NCBI GenBank assembly: GCA_014799675.1
Contig: JAAVHM010000128.1
Location: 1-17,208 of the forward strand
Origin: Ruminococcus sp.
GTDB lineage: Bacteria; Bacillota; Clostridia; Oscillospirales; Ruminococcaceae
Reading direction: 5' to 3'
Length of the DNA stretch: 17,208 nucleotides
Shown here: positions 7,358 to 13,496 of the stretch, one piece after another
How the letters are laid out: the number at the start of each line of letters is the position of its first letter
Position numbering within the stretch: position 1 is the first letter of the stretch
Program-made: the position numbers and the translations under genes
The notes under the pieces: model-generated
Told to the model about the DNA's origin: nothing
The model's input: only the letters and a program-made list of their open reading frames with translations
Database searches by the model: none

Positions 7358-7950
7358 TTGTCACGCTTCTTTCCGAAATGAATGCCGTCCAATGCCGCCG
7401 CGGAAATAAGTCCCGCCGCAAGAGCGCACGCCGACGTGATAAGCACGCAGGGCAGTATCTCCATAGGCTCGGCTGAACTGTGCTTTATTCTCATGGAAGC
7501 CGCCGTGGTTGGTATCAGCGTTATGGAGGCGGTGTTCAGCACAATAAACATTATCATGTTCCTGCTGGTGGTATCGCCGGGCTGTTCCTCCTGTTCAAGC
7601 CGCTTCATGGCTTCCAGACCGAGGGGAGTGGCGGCGTTGCCAAGTCCCAGAAGATTGGCGGTAATGTTCATACATATCGCATGAAAGGCTTTGCCGTTAA
7701 AGTCGAGACCCCGAAAAATGTGCTTTAAAAATGGCTTGAACAGCTTGGACAGCATATCGGTAATTTTTGCCTTTTCGGCAATACGCATAAGTCCGCCCCA
7801 CATACACATTCCCCCTAAAAGGTACAGGAACAGCTCCACCGCTTCAACGCAGGAGTTCAGAGCCGCATTGCAGACCTCCTGTATGCGTCCCGTCGCCGCG
7901 CCGCAAATTACCGATAATATCAGCATTGCCGCAAAAATTTTGTTCATCAT
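7354..7950 (-). CDS. spmA: Spore maturation protein A
   Basis: This 198-residue integral membrane protein matches SpmA, also of the Gate family. Diagnostic segments are LLGGMCMWGGLMRIAEKA (about 43-60), NLLGLGNAATPLGLEAMK (about 99-116) and IVLNTASITLIPTTAASMR. With SpmB it works in the developing spore to lower core water content. The first ATG (7950) follows a good GGAAGT site; a second ATG lies directly after it. It is the first gene of a two-gene minus-strand operon, divergent from the abrB-like gene. I looked for a sporulation sigma promoter in the 164-base shared region and could not make a firm call. Confidence 0.93.
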   Translation of the reverse strand: MMNKIFAAMLILSVICGAATGRIQEVCNAALNSCVEAVELFLYLLGGMCMWGGLMRIAEKAKITDMLSKLFKPFLKHIFRGLDFNGKAFHAICMNITANLLGLGNAATPLGLEAMKRLEQEEQPGDTTSRNMIMFIVLNTASITLIPTTAASMRIKHSSAEPMEILPCVLITSACALAAGLISAAALDGIHFGKKRDK

Positions 7951-8003
7951 AGTAATTACTTCCTTTTTTAAAATAATGTGGTAATTTTTAACTTGGAAAT
8001 AAT

Positions 8004-8010
8004 TGTCGAA
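8004..8010 (+). promoter_or_regulatory. Possible Spo0A-binding site (0A box)
   Basis: The sequence TGTCGAA, the core of the Bacillus Spo0A box, sits between spmA and the abrB-like gene, 41 bases upstream of the latter's -35 box. The same seven bases occur at least three times inside trp coding sequence (10552, 10675, 16499), so the match alone is weak. The placement beside a sporulation operon and an abrB homologue is what makes it notable. Confidence 0.35.
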
Positions 8011-8051
8011 AAATATTAATAAATTGGCAATTATTATTCACACAATGTTTT

Positions 8052-8081
8052 TTGACATTTATATACAAAATGAGTTATAAT
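8052..8081 (+). promoter_or_regulatory. Sigma-A promoter of the abrB-like gene
   Basis: A consensus -35 TTGACA (8052-8057) and consensus -10 TATAAT (8076-8081) are 18 bases apart. Transcription should begin near 8088, about 27 bases before the start codon. Confidence 0.85.
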
Positions 8082-8114
8082 ATGTTAAAATACAAGTTTA
8101 AAGGAGGCTTTTCT

Positions 8115-8354
8115 ATGAAAGCTACAGGTATTACAAGAAAAATCGACGAACTCGGAAGAATAGTTCTTCCTATCGAACTCAGACGAGGTCTCGGCATCGG
8201 TGAAAAGGATGCTCTTGAGATCTACGTCGAGGACGACAAGATCATTCTTAAAAAATACAAGCAGGCTTGTGCATTCTGCGGCAGCGACGAGAATATCATT
8301 GAATTCAAGGAAAAGTATGTCTGCGCCGACTGTATTACTCAGCTTAAGAAGTAA
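8115..8354 (+). CDS. AbrB-family transition-state regulator with four-cysteine tail
   Basis: The 79-residue protein has an N-terminal AbrB/SpoVT swapped-hairpin DNA-binding domain very close to Bacillus AbrB: TGITRKIDELGRIVLPIELR (4-23), then LGIGEKDALEIYVEDDKIILKKY (26-48). Instead of the usual AbrB multimerisation domain, the last 30 residues carry Cys52-x2-Cys55 and Cys70-x2-Cys73, a likely zinc-ribbon or redox-sensing knuckle. AbrB proteins repress stationary-phase and sporulation genes in growing cells. The frame is open upstream to a TTG at 8052, but that TTG is part of the -35 box. The ATG at 8115 follows a strong AAGGAGG site. The gene is divergent from spmA. Confidence 0.93.
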   Translation: MKATGITRKIDELGRIVLPIELRRGLGIGEKDALEIYVEDDKIILKKYKQACAFCGSDENIIEFKEKYVCADCITQLKK

Positions 8355-8601
8355 CTTGTCTGTACATAATATGCCGCTTTGATTTTTATTATGATACTAA
8401 TTCACGACCTGAATTTGTCAGCCAATCGTTCAAACATATATGGGAATGAATTAGGATAACATATCTGCGGCATACGGTTCTCGATACTAAAACGGCAGGG
8501 GATATGTGCTCTTAACGCATTTATCCCTTGTCTCAATTATTTGCAGTAGTTTATGGTTTGTGAAACCGACAGTTTTTTAAATTATACTGCAAGTTTAATT
8601 A

Positions 8602-8630
8602 TTGACTGCGCGTATAACTTTTAAATATAG
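8602..8630 (+). promoter_or_regulatory. Weak candidate promoter of the HD-GYP gene
   Basis: TTGACT (8602-8607) is followed after 17 bases by ATATAG (8625-8630). The -35 is good and the -10 poor, so this is only a candidate. Confidence 0.3.
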
Positions 8631-8649
8631 GGATCTGTATAACAAGCAT

Positions 8650-8681
8650 GAGTGCGGCGCTGACGCTTTAGCGTTGTACTC
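8650..8681 (+). promoter_or_regulatory. Leader hairpin just upstream of the HD-GYP ribosome site
   Basis: GAGTGCGGCGCT (8650-8661) can pair along all 12 positions, three of them G-U, with AGCGTTGTACTC (8670-8681) around an eight-base loop. No T tract follows, so it is not a terminator. It ends ten bases before the GGGAGGG ribosome site. Confidence 0.45.
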
Positions 8682-8704
8682 TGATCAAACAGGGAGGGAT
8701 TGAT

Positions 8705-9805
8705 TTGGTATTTGTAAGAACCGAGGAGCTTCTTCCGGGAATGTGTCTTGCAAGAGATATTCATTTTTACACACCCGCATCAACCTCGGCGGTCATTCTG
8801 ACAAGGGGAATGAAAATTTCCGACGTTCAGATAACGCAGATGAGCGCCGCCAATCTTGACGGAGCGTACATAGATACTGTAAGAAGCGAGGTAAGAGTAA
8901 TATCCTCCATAAATCAGGAGATACGCAGGGAGGCTATAACCAATATCCATAACCTTGCGAACAATTTTATAGACAGCAGCAAGGGCGTCCAGCAAAGCGA
9001 CGTGGACGCTATCGACGGAACGACCCAGTCGCTTATCGACGGACTTTCCTCGCACAAGGATATCCTTGTTAATATCGCCGATATAAAAATGTACGATGAC
9101 TATACTTTCCACCACAGCCTTAGCGTTGCAATAATGTCTATCGCTATCGGCATGGAGCTTGGCTTTAACAATACAATGCTGAAAGAACTGGGTCTTGCGG
9201 GGCTTTTGCACGACATCGGCAAGGTTGCCGTTCCAATTGAAATCATTACAAAGCCCGAACGACTTACCAAGGAAGAATTTGATATTGTAAAAATGCACCC
9301 CGTCCACGCCGCAAACCATTTGAAAGAACGTCATCTTGTAAACGACAATGTTTTCAACGGCATTGTGGGACACCACGAAAAGCTTGACGGCACGGGATAT
9401 CCCAATAATCTTAAGGGAGACCAGATACACCCCTATGCGAGAATTCTTGCTGTTGCGGACGTGTACGACGCCCTTACATCAAACCGTCCCTACCGTATTC
9501 CAAACCCTCCCAACGAGGCGATAGAATTTGTCATGGGCGGCATGGGCAGACATTTTGACGAGACGGTCATAAAAGCCTTTTTGAGAAAGGTTGCGCCTTT
9601 CCCCGCAGGCTCAAAGGTACAGCTCTCCAACGACGAGGTCGCTTATGTTCTGAAAAATTATCCCGACCAGCCACTGCGCCCACTGGTTGCGGTGGAACAT
9701 TCCGAGACCCTTTACGACCTGTCGTTTGACGAAAACTGCATGAACATTACCATTACAAAAATTCTTGAAGAAAACAAAAACAATCAAAGCCTGATAAATA
9801 TGTGA
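8705..9805 (+). CDS. HD-GYP domain cyclic-di-GMP phosphodiesterase
   Basis: This 366-residue protein has an N-terminal region of about 125 residues without a recognised sensor and a C-terminal HD-GYP domain. Visible signatures are HHSLSVA (136-142), LLHDIGKVAVP (167-177) with the His169-Asp170 doublet, MHPVHA (197-202), HHEKLDGTGYP (223-233), which carries the GYP motif, and VADVYDALTSNRPYR (250-264). The family hydrolyses cyclic di-GMP to GMP through a metal centre in the cytosol and so lowers this signal. No membrane segment is seen. The start is TTG, placed seven bases after a GGGAGG site; no better start fits. The gene stands alone and ends before a repeat and a terminator. Confidence 0.93.
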   Translation: MVFVRTEELLPGMCLARDIHFYTPASTSAVILTRGMKISDVQITQMSAANLDGAYIDTVRSEVRVISSINQEIRREAITNIHNLANNFIDSSKGVQQSDVDAIDGTTQSLIDGLSSHKDILVNIADIKMYDDYTFHHSLSVAIMSIAIGMELGFNNTMLKELGLAGLLHDIGKVAVPIEIITKPERLTKEEFDIVKMHPVHAANHLKERHLVNDNVFNGIVGHHEKLDGTGYPNNLKGDQIHPYARILAVADVYDALTSNRPYRIPNPPNEAIEFVMGGMGRHFDETVIKAFLRKVAPFPAGSKVQLSNDEVAYVLKNYPDQPLRPLVAVEHSETLYDLSFDENCMNITITKILEENKNNQSLINM

Positions 9806-9847
9806 GTGCTGCGTTTCTAATTTGTCAATGAATGTGATAAATTAATT

Positions 9848-9920
9848 TGTAGGGCGGGGGCTTGCTCCCGCCCAATGCAATAAATGTGGTTAAAAGGCGG
9901 GAGCAGAGCCCCGCCCTACA
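9848..9920. repeat. Double-hairpin inverted repeat, copy 2
   Basis: The ends TGTAGGGCGGGG and CCCCGCCCTACA are exact inverted repeats. Each arm is itself a hairpin: GGGCGGG-GGC...GCTCCCGCCC on the left and GGCGGGAGC...GCCCCGCCC on the right. Ends and layout match copy 1 at 13-89, while the stem interiors differ and still pair. Confidence 0.75.
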
Positions 9921-9931
9921 TTGTATGTTTT

Positions 9932-9966
9932 AAAACCCTTAGTTTAAATTATAAACTAAGGGTTTT
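9932..9966. terminator. Bidirectional terminator between HD-GYP gene and trp operon
   Basis: AAAACCCTTAGTTTA (9932-9946) pairs perfectly over 15 bases with TAAACTAAGGGTTTT (9952-9966), loop five bases. T-rich sequence ends the hairpin in either direction, fitting its place between two converging genes. Confidence 0.85.
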
Positions 9967-10012
9967 ATTGTTATACTGAACTTATATTTTAAAAATTAAA
10001 CCGCAAGTACAA

Positions 10013-10801
10013 TTATGCCGTAATTGCATCTTTAAGTGACTTGACAAATTCCCCGACTTTGGAAACAGAGTCCCTGCCATACTCGGCAACGATTTTTACG
10101 ACTGCGCTTCCAACAATTACTCCGTCGCAGTAGCTGCTCATCTTTTTCGCCTGCTGGGTATCGGAAATTCTGAAGCCGACCATTGCGTGGACTTTGCAGC
10201 TAATCTATGTCTCTCCGAAAAACTCGTCAAAGTTGGTGGTAAATTTGCTTCTCGTTCCCGTAACGCCCGTGGAGGAAACGCTGTACAAAAATCCTTTTGC
10301 TTCGTTTGCAATGTCCGCAATTCTCTGATGAGAAGTGGGCGCAACCAAGCTTATGGAAATGATACCGTTATTCTCGGCATAGGGCTGTAACTCGTCCCGT
10401 TCCTCAAAGGGCAGGTCGGGGACGATAACGCCGTCAATGCCTTTCTCACGGCAAAGCGTAAAGAAACGCTCCGTGCCGAAACGGAAAATAGTGTTCACGT
10501 ACATCATAAGTATAAGGGGCTTCTCGGTCTGCCTGCGGAGACTTTCCACCATGTCGAAAATCCCCGTAAGATTTGTTCCTTTGGAAAGTGAGCGCAGGCT
10601 TGCAAGCTGAATGGTCTTGCCCTCCGCAACGGGGTCGGAAAAGGGAACGCCTATCTCCACAATGTCCGAACCCTTGTCGAACATTTCAAGCACAAGCTTT
10701 TCCGTGGTCTCAAGGTCGGGGTCCCCCGCTGTAACAAAGGTAATAAGCGCCTTTTCGCCTTTATTTTTAAGCTCCGAAAGAGCCGTTTCTATCCTGTTCA
10801 T
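10013..10801 (-). pseudogene. trpA: Tryptophan synthase alpha chain, interrupted by an in-frame TAG
   Basis: TrpA cleaves indole-3-glycerol phosphate to indole and glyceraldehyde 3-phosphate and passes indole to TrpB. The frame starts at ATG 10801 after AGGAG and spans 262 codons, the normal TrpA length, but codon 199 (10207-10205) is TAG. Before it the protein looks sound: VEIGVPFSDPVAEGKTIQ (48-65) with catalytic Glu49, and Glu60 at the place of E. coli Asp60. After the stop the same frame continues with clear TrpA sequence, including ISDTQQAKKMSSYCDGVIVG and SAVVKIVAEYGRDSV. Close to the stop, the conserved phosphate-loop GFG reads GFR, and VPAM reads VHAM. A 198-residue product would lack the last strands of the barrel and the phosphate site. 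It could be real decay or a patch of sequence error. Confidence 0.88.
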
Positions 10802-10816
10802 AATGATCTCCTATCT

Positions 10817-12010
10817 TTACGAATTTTTGATTTCTTTTCCTCTGTACCGCGCGATTGAGTAAACGTCCTTGTCGCCCCGTCCCGAAAGGTTTATTACCAT
10901 AATTTGGTCTTTACCCATTTTCGGAGCAATTTTCAAAGCCGCGGCAACAGCGTGCGCCGACTCGATAGCGGGGATAATTCCCTCCATTTTTGAAAGGTAC
11001 TCGAACGCGCAGACCGCTTCTTCGTCGGTTATTGGAAGATATTCCGCGCGCCCGCTTTTGTGCAGCATTGCGTGTTCAGGACCAATTCCCGGATAGTCAA
11101 GTCCCGCCGAAATCGAGTACACAGGGTCGATCTGACCGTATTCATTTTGCAGGAACAGCGACTTCATGCCGTGGAAAATTCCCATAGTTCCCTTAGCGGC
11201 AGTAGCGGCGTGCTTGCCTGTCTCAACGCCGAGACCCGCGGCTTCCGCGCCGACGAGACGGACGCTTTCGTCCCCGATAAAATCATAGAACGCGCCCATT
11301 GCGTTTGAACCGCCGCCAACGCAGGCAACAACGCAGTCGGGGAGACGTCCCTCTTTTTCGGTTATCTGTCTGCGAATTTCCTGCGAAATTATCTTCTGAA
11401 AATCACGAACCATGGCAGGGTAAGGGTGAGGACCCATTACCGAGCCAATGCAGTAGAACGTGGTGTTGATGTTCTCCGCCCAGTCCCGCATTGCGGCGTT
11501 GATAGCGTCTTTAAGGGTGGAAGTTCCCTCGCTTATCGAAATAACGCTTGCCCCCAGAAGCTCCATTCTGTACACATTCAGGGACTGGCGTTCAACGTCC
11601 TCCGCGCCCATGTAGACCTGACATTCAAGCCCGAAAAGTGCGCAGGCTGTGGCGGTTGCAACACCGTGCTGTCCCGCGCCTGTTTCCGCAATAACACGGG
11701 TCTTGCCCATTCTTTTCGCAAGCAAGATCTGTCCCAGAACGTTGTTTATCTTGTGAGAACCCGTGTGGTTCAGATCCTCGCGCTTGATGTAAATTTTCGC
11801 CCCGCCCAAGTCCTTTGTCATCTTTTCGGCATAGTAAAGCATGGAGGGTCTGCCCGCATAATCACGGTAAAGCGTCTCCAGCTCCTTTATAAAATCGGGG
11901 TCGTTCCTGTATTTTTCATAAGCCGCGTCCAGCTCGTTTACAGCGTTCATAACGGTCTCGGGGACGTACTGTCCGCCGAAATCGCCGAAGCGTCCTTTTT
12001 TCTCACTCAT
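10817..12010 (-). CDS. trpB: Tryptophan synthase beta chain
   Basis: This 397-residue PLP enzyme joins indole and serine to make tryptophan, the last step of the pathway. The length equals that of typical TrpB. The PLP lysine is Lys87 in HTGSHKINN, and Glu109 lies in AETGAGQHGVATATA. The phosphate-binding GGGSNAMG is present. The protein opens with RFGDFGGQYVPE, the usual TrpB start. The ATG at 12010 follows GGGAGGA; the longer open frame upstream back to 12052 has no ribosome site. The gene lies 60 bases after trpF, a gap holding a hairpin, and 15 bases before trpA. It looks intact, so the cell could still make tryptophan from indole even if TrpA is broken. Confidence 0.97.
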   Translation of the reverse strand: MSEKKGRFGDFGGQYVPETVMNAVNELDAAYEKYRNDPDFIKELETLYRDYAGRPSMLYYAEKMTKDLGGAKIYIKREDLNHTGSHKINNVLGQILLAKRMGKTRVIAETGAGQHGVATATACALFGLECQVYMGAEDVERQSLNVYRMELLGASVISISEGTSTLKDAINAAMRDWAENINTTFYCIGSVMGPHPYPAMVRDFQKIISQEIRRQITEKEGRLPDCVVACVGGGSNAMGAFYDFIGDESVRLVGAEAAGLGVETGKHAATAAKGTMGIFHGMKSLFLQNEYGQIDPVYSISAGLDYPGIGPEHAMLHKSGRAEYLPITDEEAVCAFEYLSKMEGIIPAIESAHAVAAALKIAPKMGKDQIMVINLSGRGDKDVYSIARYRGKEIKNS

Positions 12011-12035
12011 CTTAAATTTTCCTCCCATAAGATGC

Positions 12036-12068
12036 CAGATATTCAGAAGCAAGAGGCAAGAATATCTG
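12036..12068 (-). repeat. Hairpin in the trpF-trpB gap
   Basis: CAGATATTC and GAATATCTG are perfect nine-base inverted repeats around a 15-base loop, filling much of the gap between the trpF stop and the trpB ribosome site. There is no T tract. It might affect mRNA processing or the TrpF:TrpB ratio. Confidence 0.5.
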
Positions 12069-12070
12069 CT

Positions 12071-12700
12071 CTAAAAATTATTTATATTTTTTAAAATTTC
12101 CATAACGGCTTTCATTTTGTTAAGGTCTTTAACGCCGTCGGTCTCAATGCCGCTGCTCAGGTCAACGCCGTAGGGTTTAGTATCTCTCACAATTTCAGCA
12201 ATATTTTCGGCGGTAATTCCTCCCGCGATAAAAAACGGCTTTTCAATTTTTGCGCTTTTTACAATTTCGGTGTTGATACGTTTTCCCGTGCCGCCAACGC
12301 TGTCTTCGCTGAAACTGTCTATCAGCAATTTTTCGCAGGACTTTTTCTGTTCACGCTCTATATCTTCCGGACTTTTTGCGCGTACCGCTTTCCAAATTTC
12401 CCCCGAAAAATCCTTGCGGAGATTTTTTATATAATCCTCGTTTTCGTCGCCGTGAAGCTGTATAACGTCAAGACTATCGTTGTAACCACAGCGCAGAATA
12501 TTTTCCACAGGCTCGTTTACAAAAACGCCAACTCGTTTTATATATTTGTCAAGATATGTGTTCAGTTCGCAAAAAGTCCCGAAATCAACGCTCCGTCTGA
12601 AACCGTCCGACAGGATAAAACCAACATAATCGGGACGGCATTCGTTTACATACTCAATATCCTCAACGCGCCGCATACCGCAGAATTTAAGGTAAATCAT
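12071..12700 (-). CDS. trpF: Phosphoribosylanthranilate isomerase
   Basis: This 209-residue TIM-barrel enzyme performs the Amadori rearrangement of phosphoribosylanthranilate to CdRP, the third step of the pathway. The catalytic Cys7 is in LKFCGM and the acid is probably Asp128 in LLIDSF. The phosphate-binding stretches FIAGGI and VDLSSGIETDGVKDLNKM are present, as is QLHGDE. The start overlaps the trpC stop by four bases (ATGA), so translation is coupled. The stop is TAG, the only intact gene in this window to use it, and it lies in the same frame as trpB. Confidence 0.95.
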   Translation of the reverse strand: MIYLKFCGMRRVEDIEYVNECRPDYVGFILSDGFRRSVDFGTFCELNTYLDKYIKRVGVFVNEPVENILRCGYNDSLDVIQLHGDENEDYIKNLRKDFSGEIWKAVRAKSPEDIEREQKKSCEKLLIDSFSEDSVGGTGKRINTEIVKSAKIEKPFFIAGGITAENIAEIVRDTKPYGVDLSSGIETDGVKDLNKMKAVMEILKNINNF

Positions 12701-13485
12701 AGCAAACTCCTTAACTCTTTCACGGAATTTTCTACACTTCCGCTTCTCATAAGGGTCTCCCCGATAAGAACCGCATTTGCCCCGCAGTCAGCAAGGAATT
12801 TCATATCCTCGGCAGTCTTTATGCCGCTTTCCGCAACAATAATTCCGCCCTCGGGAACAAGTCCCGCAAGCCTTTTGGTAGTATCAAGAGTTACCGAAAA
12901 ATCCTTTAAATTGCGGTTGTTTATGCCGAAAATCGTGCAGCCCGCATTTATCACGGAGGTCAGTTCTTCCTCGTTGTGGCTTTCAGCAAGAACGTCCATT
13001 TTAAGGCTTTCCGCAATGGTTCGGTACTCTTTCATCTGCTCCGTGTCAAGAATTGCCGCAATAAGCAAGATCGCGTCCGCCCCCATAGCTTTCGCCTCGT
13101 AGATCTGATACGGGTCGATGATAAAATCCTTTCTTATCATCGGTATGTCGATTACCTTGCGGACAGCCTTGAAGTACTCCGCAGACCCTTTAAAATAGTA
13201 TTCCTCCGTAAGACAGGAGACTGCCGCCGCCCCAGCGTTCCGGTAAGAGACCGCCTGCTCCGCGGGACGAAAATCCTCGCTTATTATTCCCTTTGAGGGG
13301 GAAGCTTTTTTCACCTCTGCAATGATTGCAGGGCGGGGAAGAGAAGTCAAAGCTTTTTTAAAACTCCGTCCCGTGTCTTTCTTAGCGGCTTCCTCCGCGG
13401 CAGCCCGAACCTCGTTCAGAGGAACATTTCCAATGTCACGTTCAAGCTGTTCTTTTCTTTTTTCGGCAATATCATCAAGTATCAT
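12697..13485 (-). CDS. trpC: Indole-3-glycerol phosphate synthase
   Basis: This 262-residue TIM-barrel enzyme closes the indole ring, turning CdRP into indole-3-glycerol phosphate, the substrate of TrpA. Visible active-site stretches are IIAEVKKASPSKG (54-66) with Glu57 and Lys59, IRKDFIIDPYQI (117-128) with Lys119, FGINNRNL (186-193) and VAESGI (217-222). The length matches the single-domain enzyme; unlike in E. coli it is not fused to TrpF. It follows trpGD by 11 bases and overlaps trpF by four. Confidence 0.96.
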   Translation of the reverse strand: MILDDIAEKRKEQLERDIGNVPLNEVRAAAEEAAKKDTGRSFKKALTSLPRPAIIAEVKKASPSKGIISEDFRPAEQAVSYRNAGAAAVSCLTEEYYFKGSAEYFKAVRKVIDIPMIRKDFIIDPYQIYEAKAMGADAILLIAAILDTEQMKEYRTIAESLKMDVLAESHNEEELTSVINAGCTIFGINNRNLKDFSVTLDTTKRLAGLVPEGGIIVAESGIKTAEDMKFLADCGANAVLIGETLMRSGSVENSVKELRSLL

Positions 13486-13496
13486 AACGTACCTCT

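Larger units (their letters stand above)
8355..8704 (+). other. Gene-free stretch with RNA-like inverted repeats
   Basis: No credible gene is open here. Nested pairs suggest a rod-like RNA: TATGCCGC (8370-8377) with GCGGCATA (8467-8474), then inside it CTAATTCA (8397-8404) with TGAATTAG (8447-8454). A separate hairpin spans 8497-8529 (AGGGGATA with TATCCCTT, extended by further pairs). GGTTT-GTG-AAACC (8555-8567) is followed after GACAG by six T, a weak terminator. The transcript could be a long structured 3' region of the abrB-like mRNA or a separate small RNA. The right part holds a weak promoter and a leader hairpin for the HD-GYP gene. Confidence 0.45.

Noticed and set aside
8052..8114. 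Longer abrB-like protein starting at TTG 8052
   Set aside because: That TTG is part of the consensus -35 box, so it would not be in the transcript, and the ATG at 8115 has a strong ribosome site and matches the AbrB N-terminus.
8355..8580. Known RNA families (6S RNA, SRP RNA, tmRNA, RNase P)
   Set aside because: The rod is too short for typical 6S RNA, and no conserved SRP, tmRNA or RNase P sequence signatures are visible. It is kept only as an unnamed candidate.
8582..8704. c-di-GMP riboswitch in the leader of the HD-GYP gene
   Set aside because: The conserved core motifs of the c-di-GMP-I class are not present; only a simple hairpin is seen.
10205..10207. TAG in trpA as a programmed pyrrolysine or other recoded codon
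   Set aside because: trpF in the same operon ends in TAG, other genes end in TAA or TGA normally, no recoding genes are present, and other conserved residues next to this TAG are also altered. Decay or error is simpler.
10552..10681. TGTCGAA 0A-box cores at 10552 and 10675, and another at 16499
   Set aside because: All lie inside conserved trpA or trpE codons far from any promoter; they are expected by chance.
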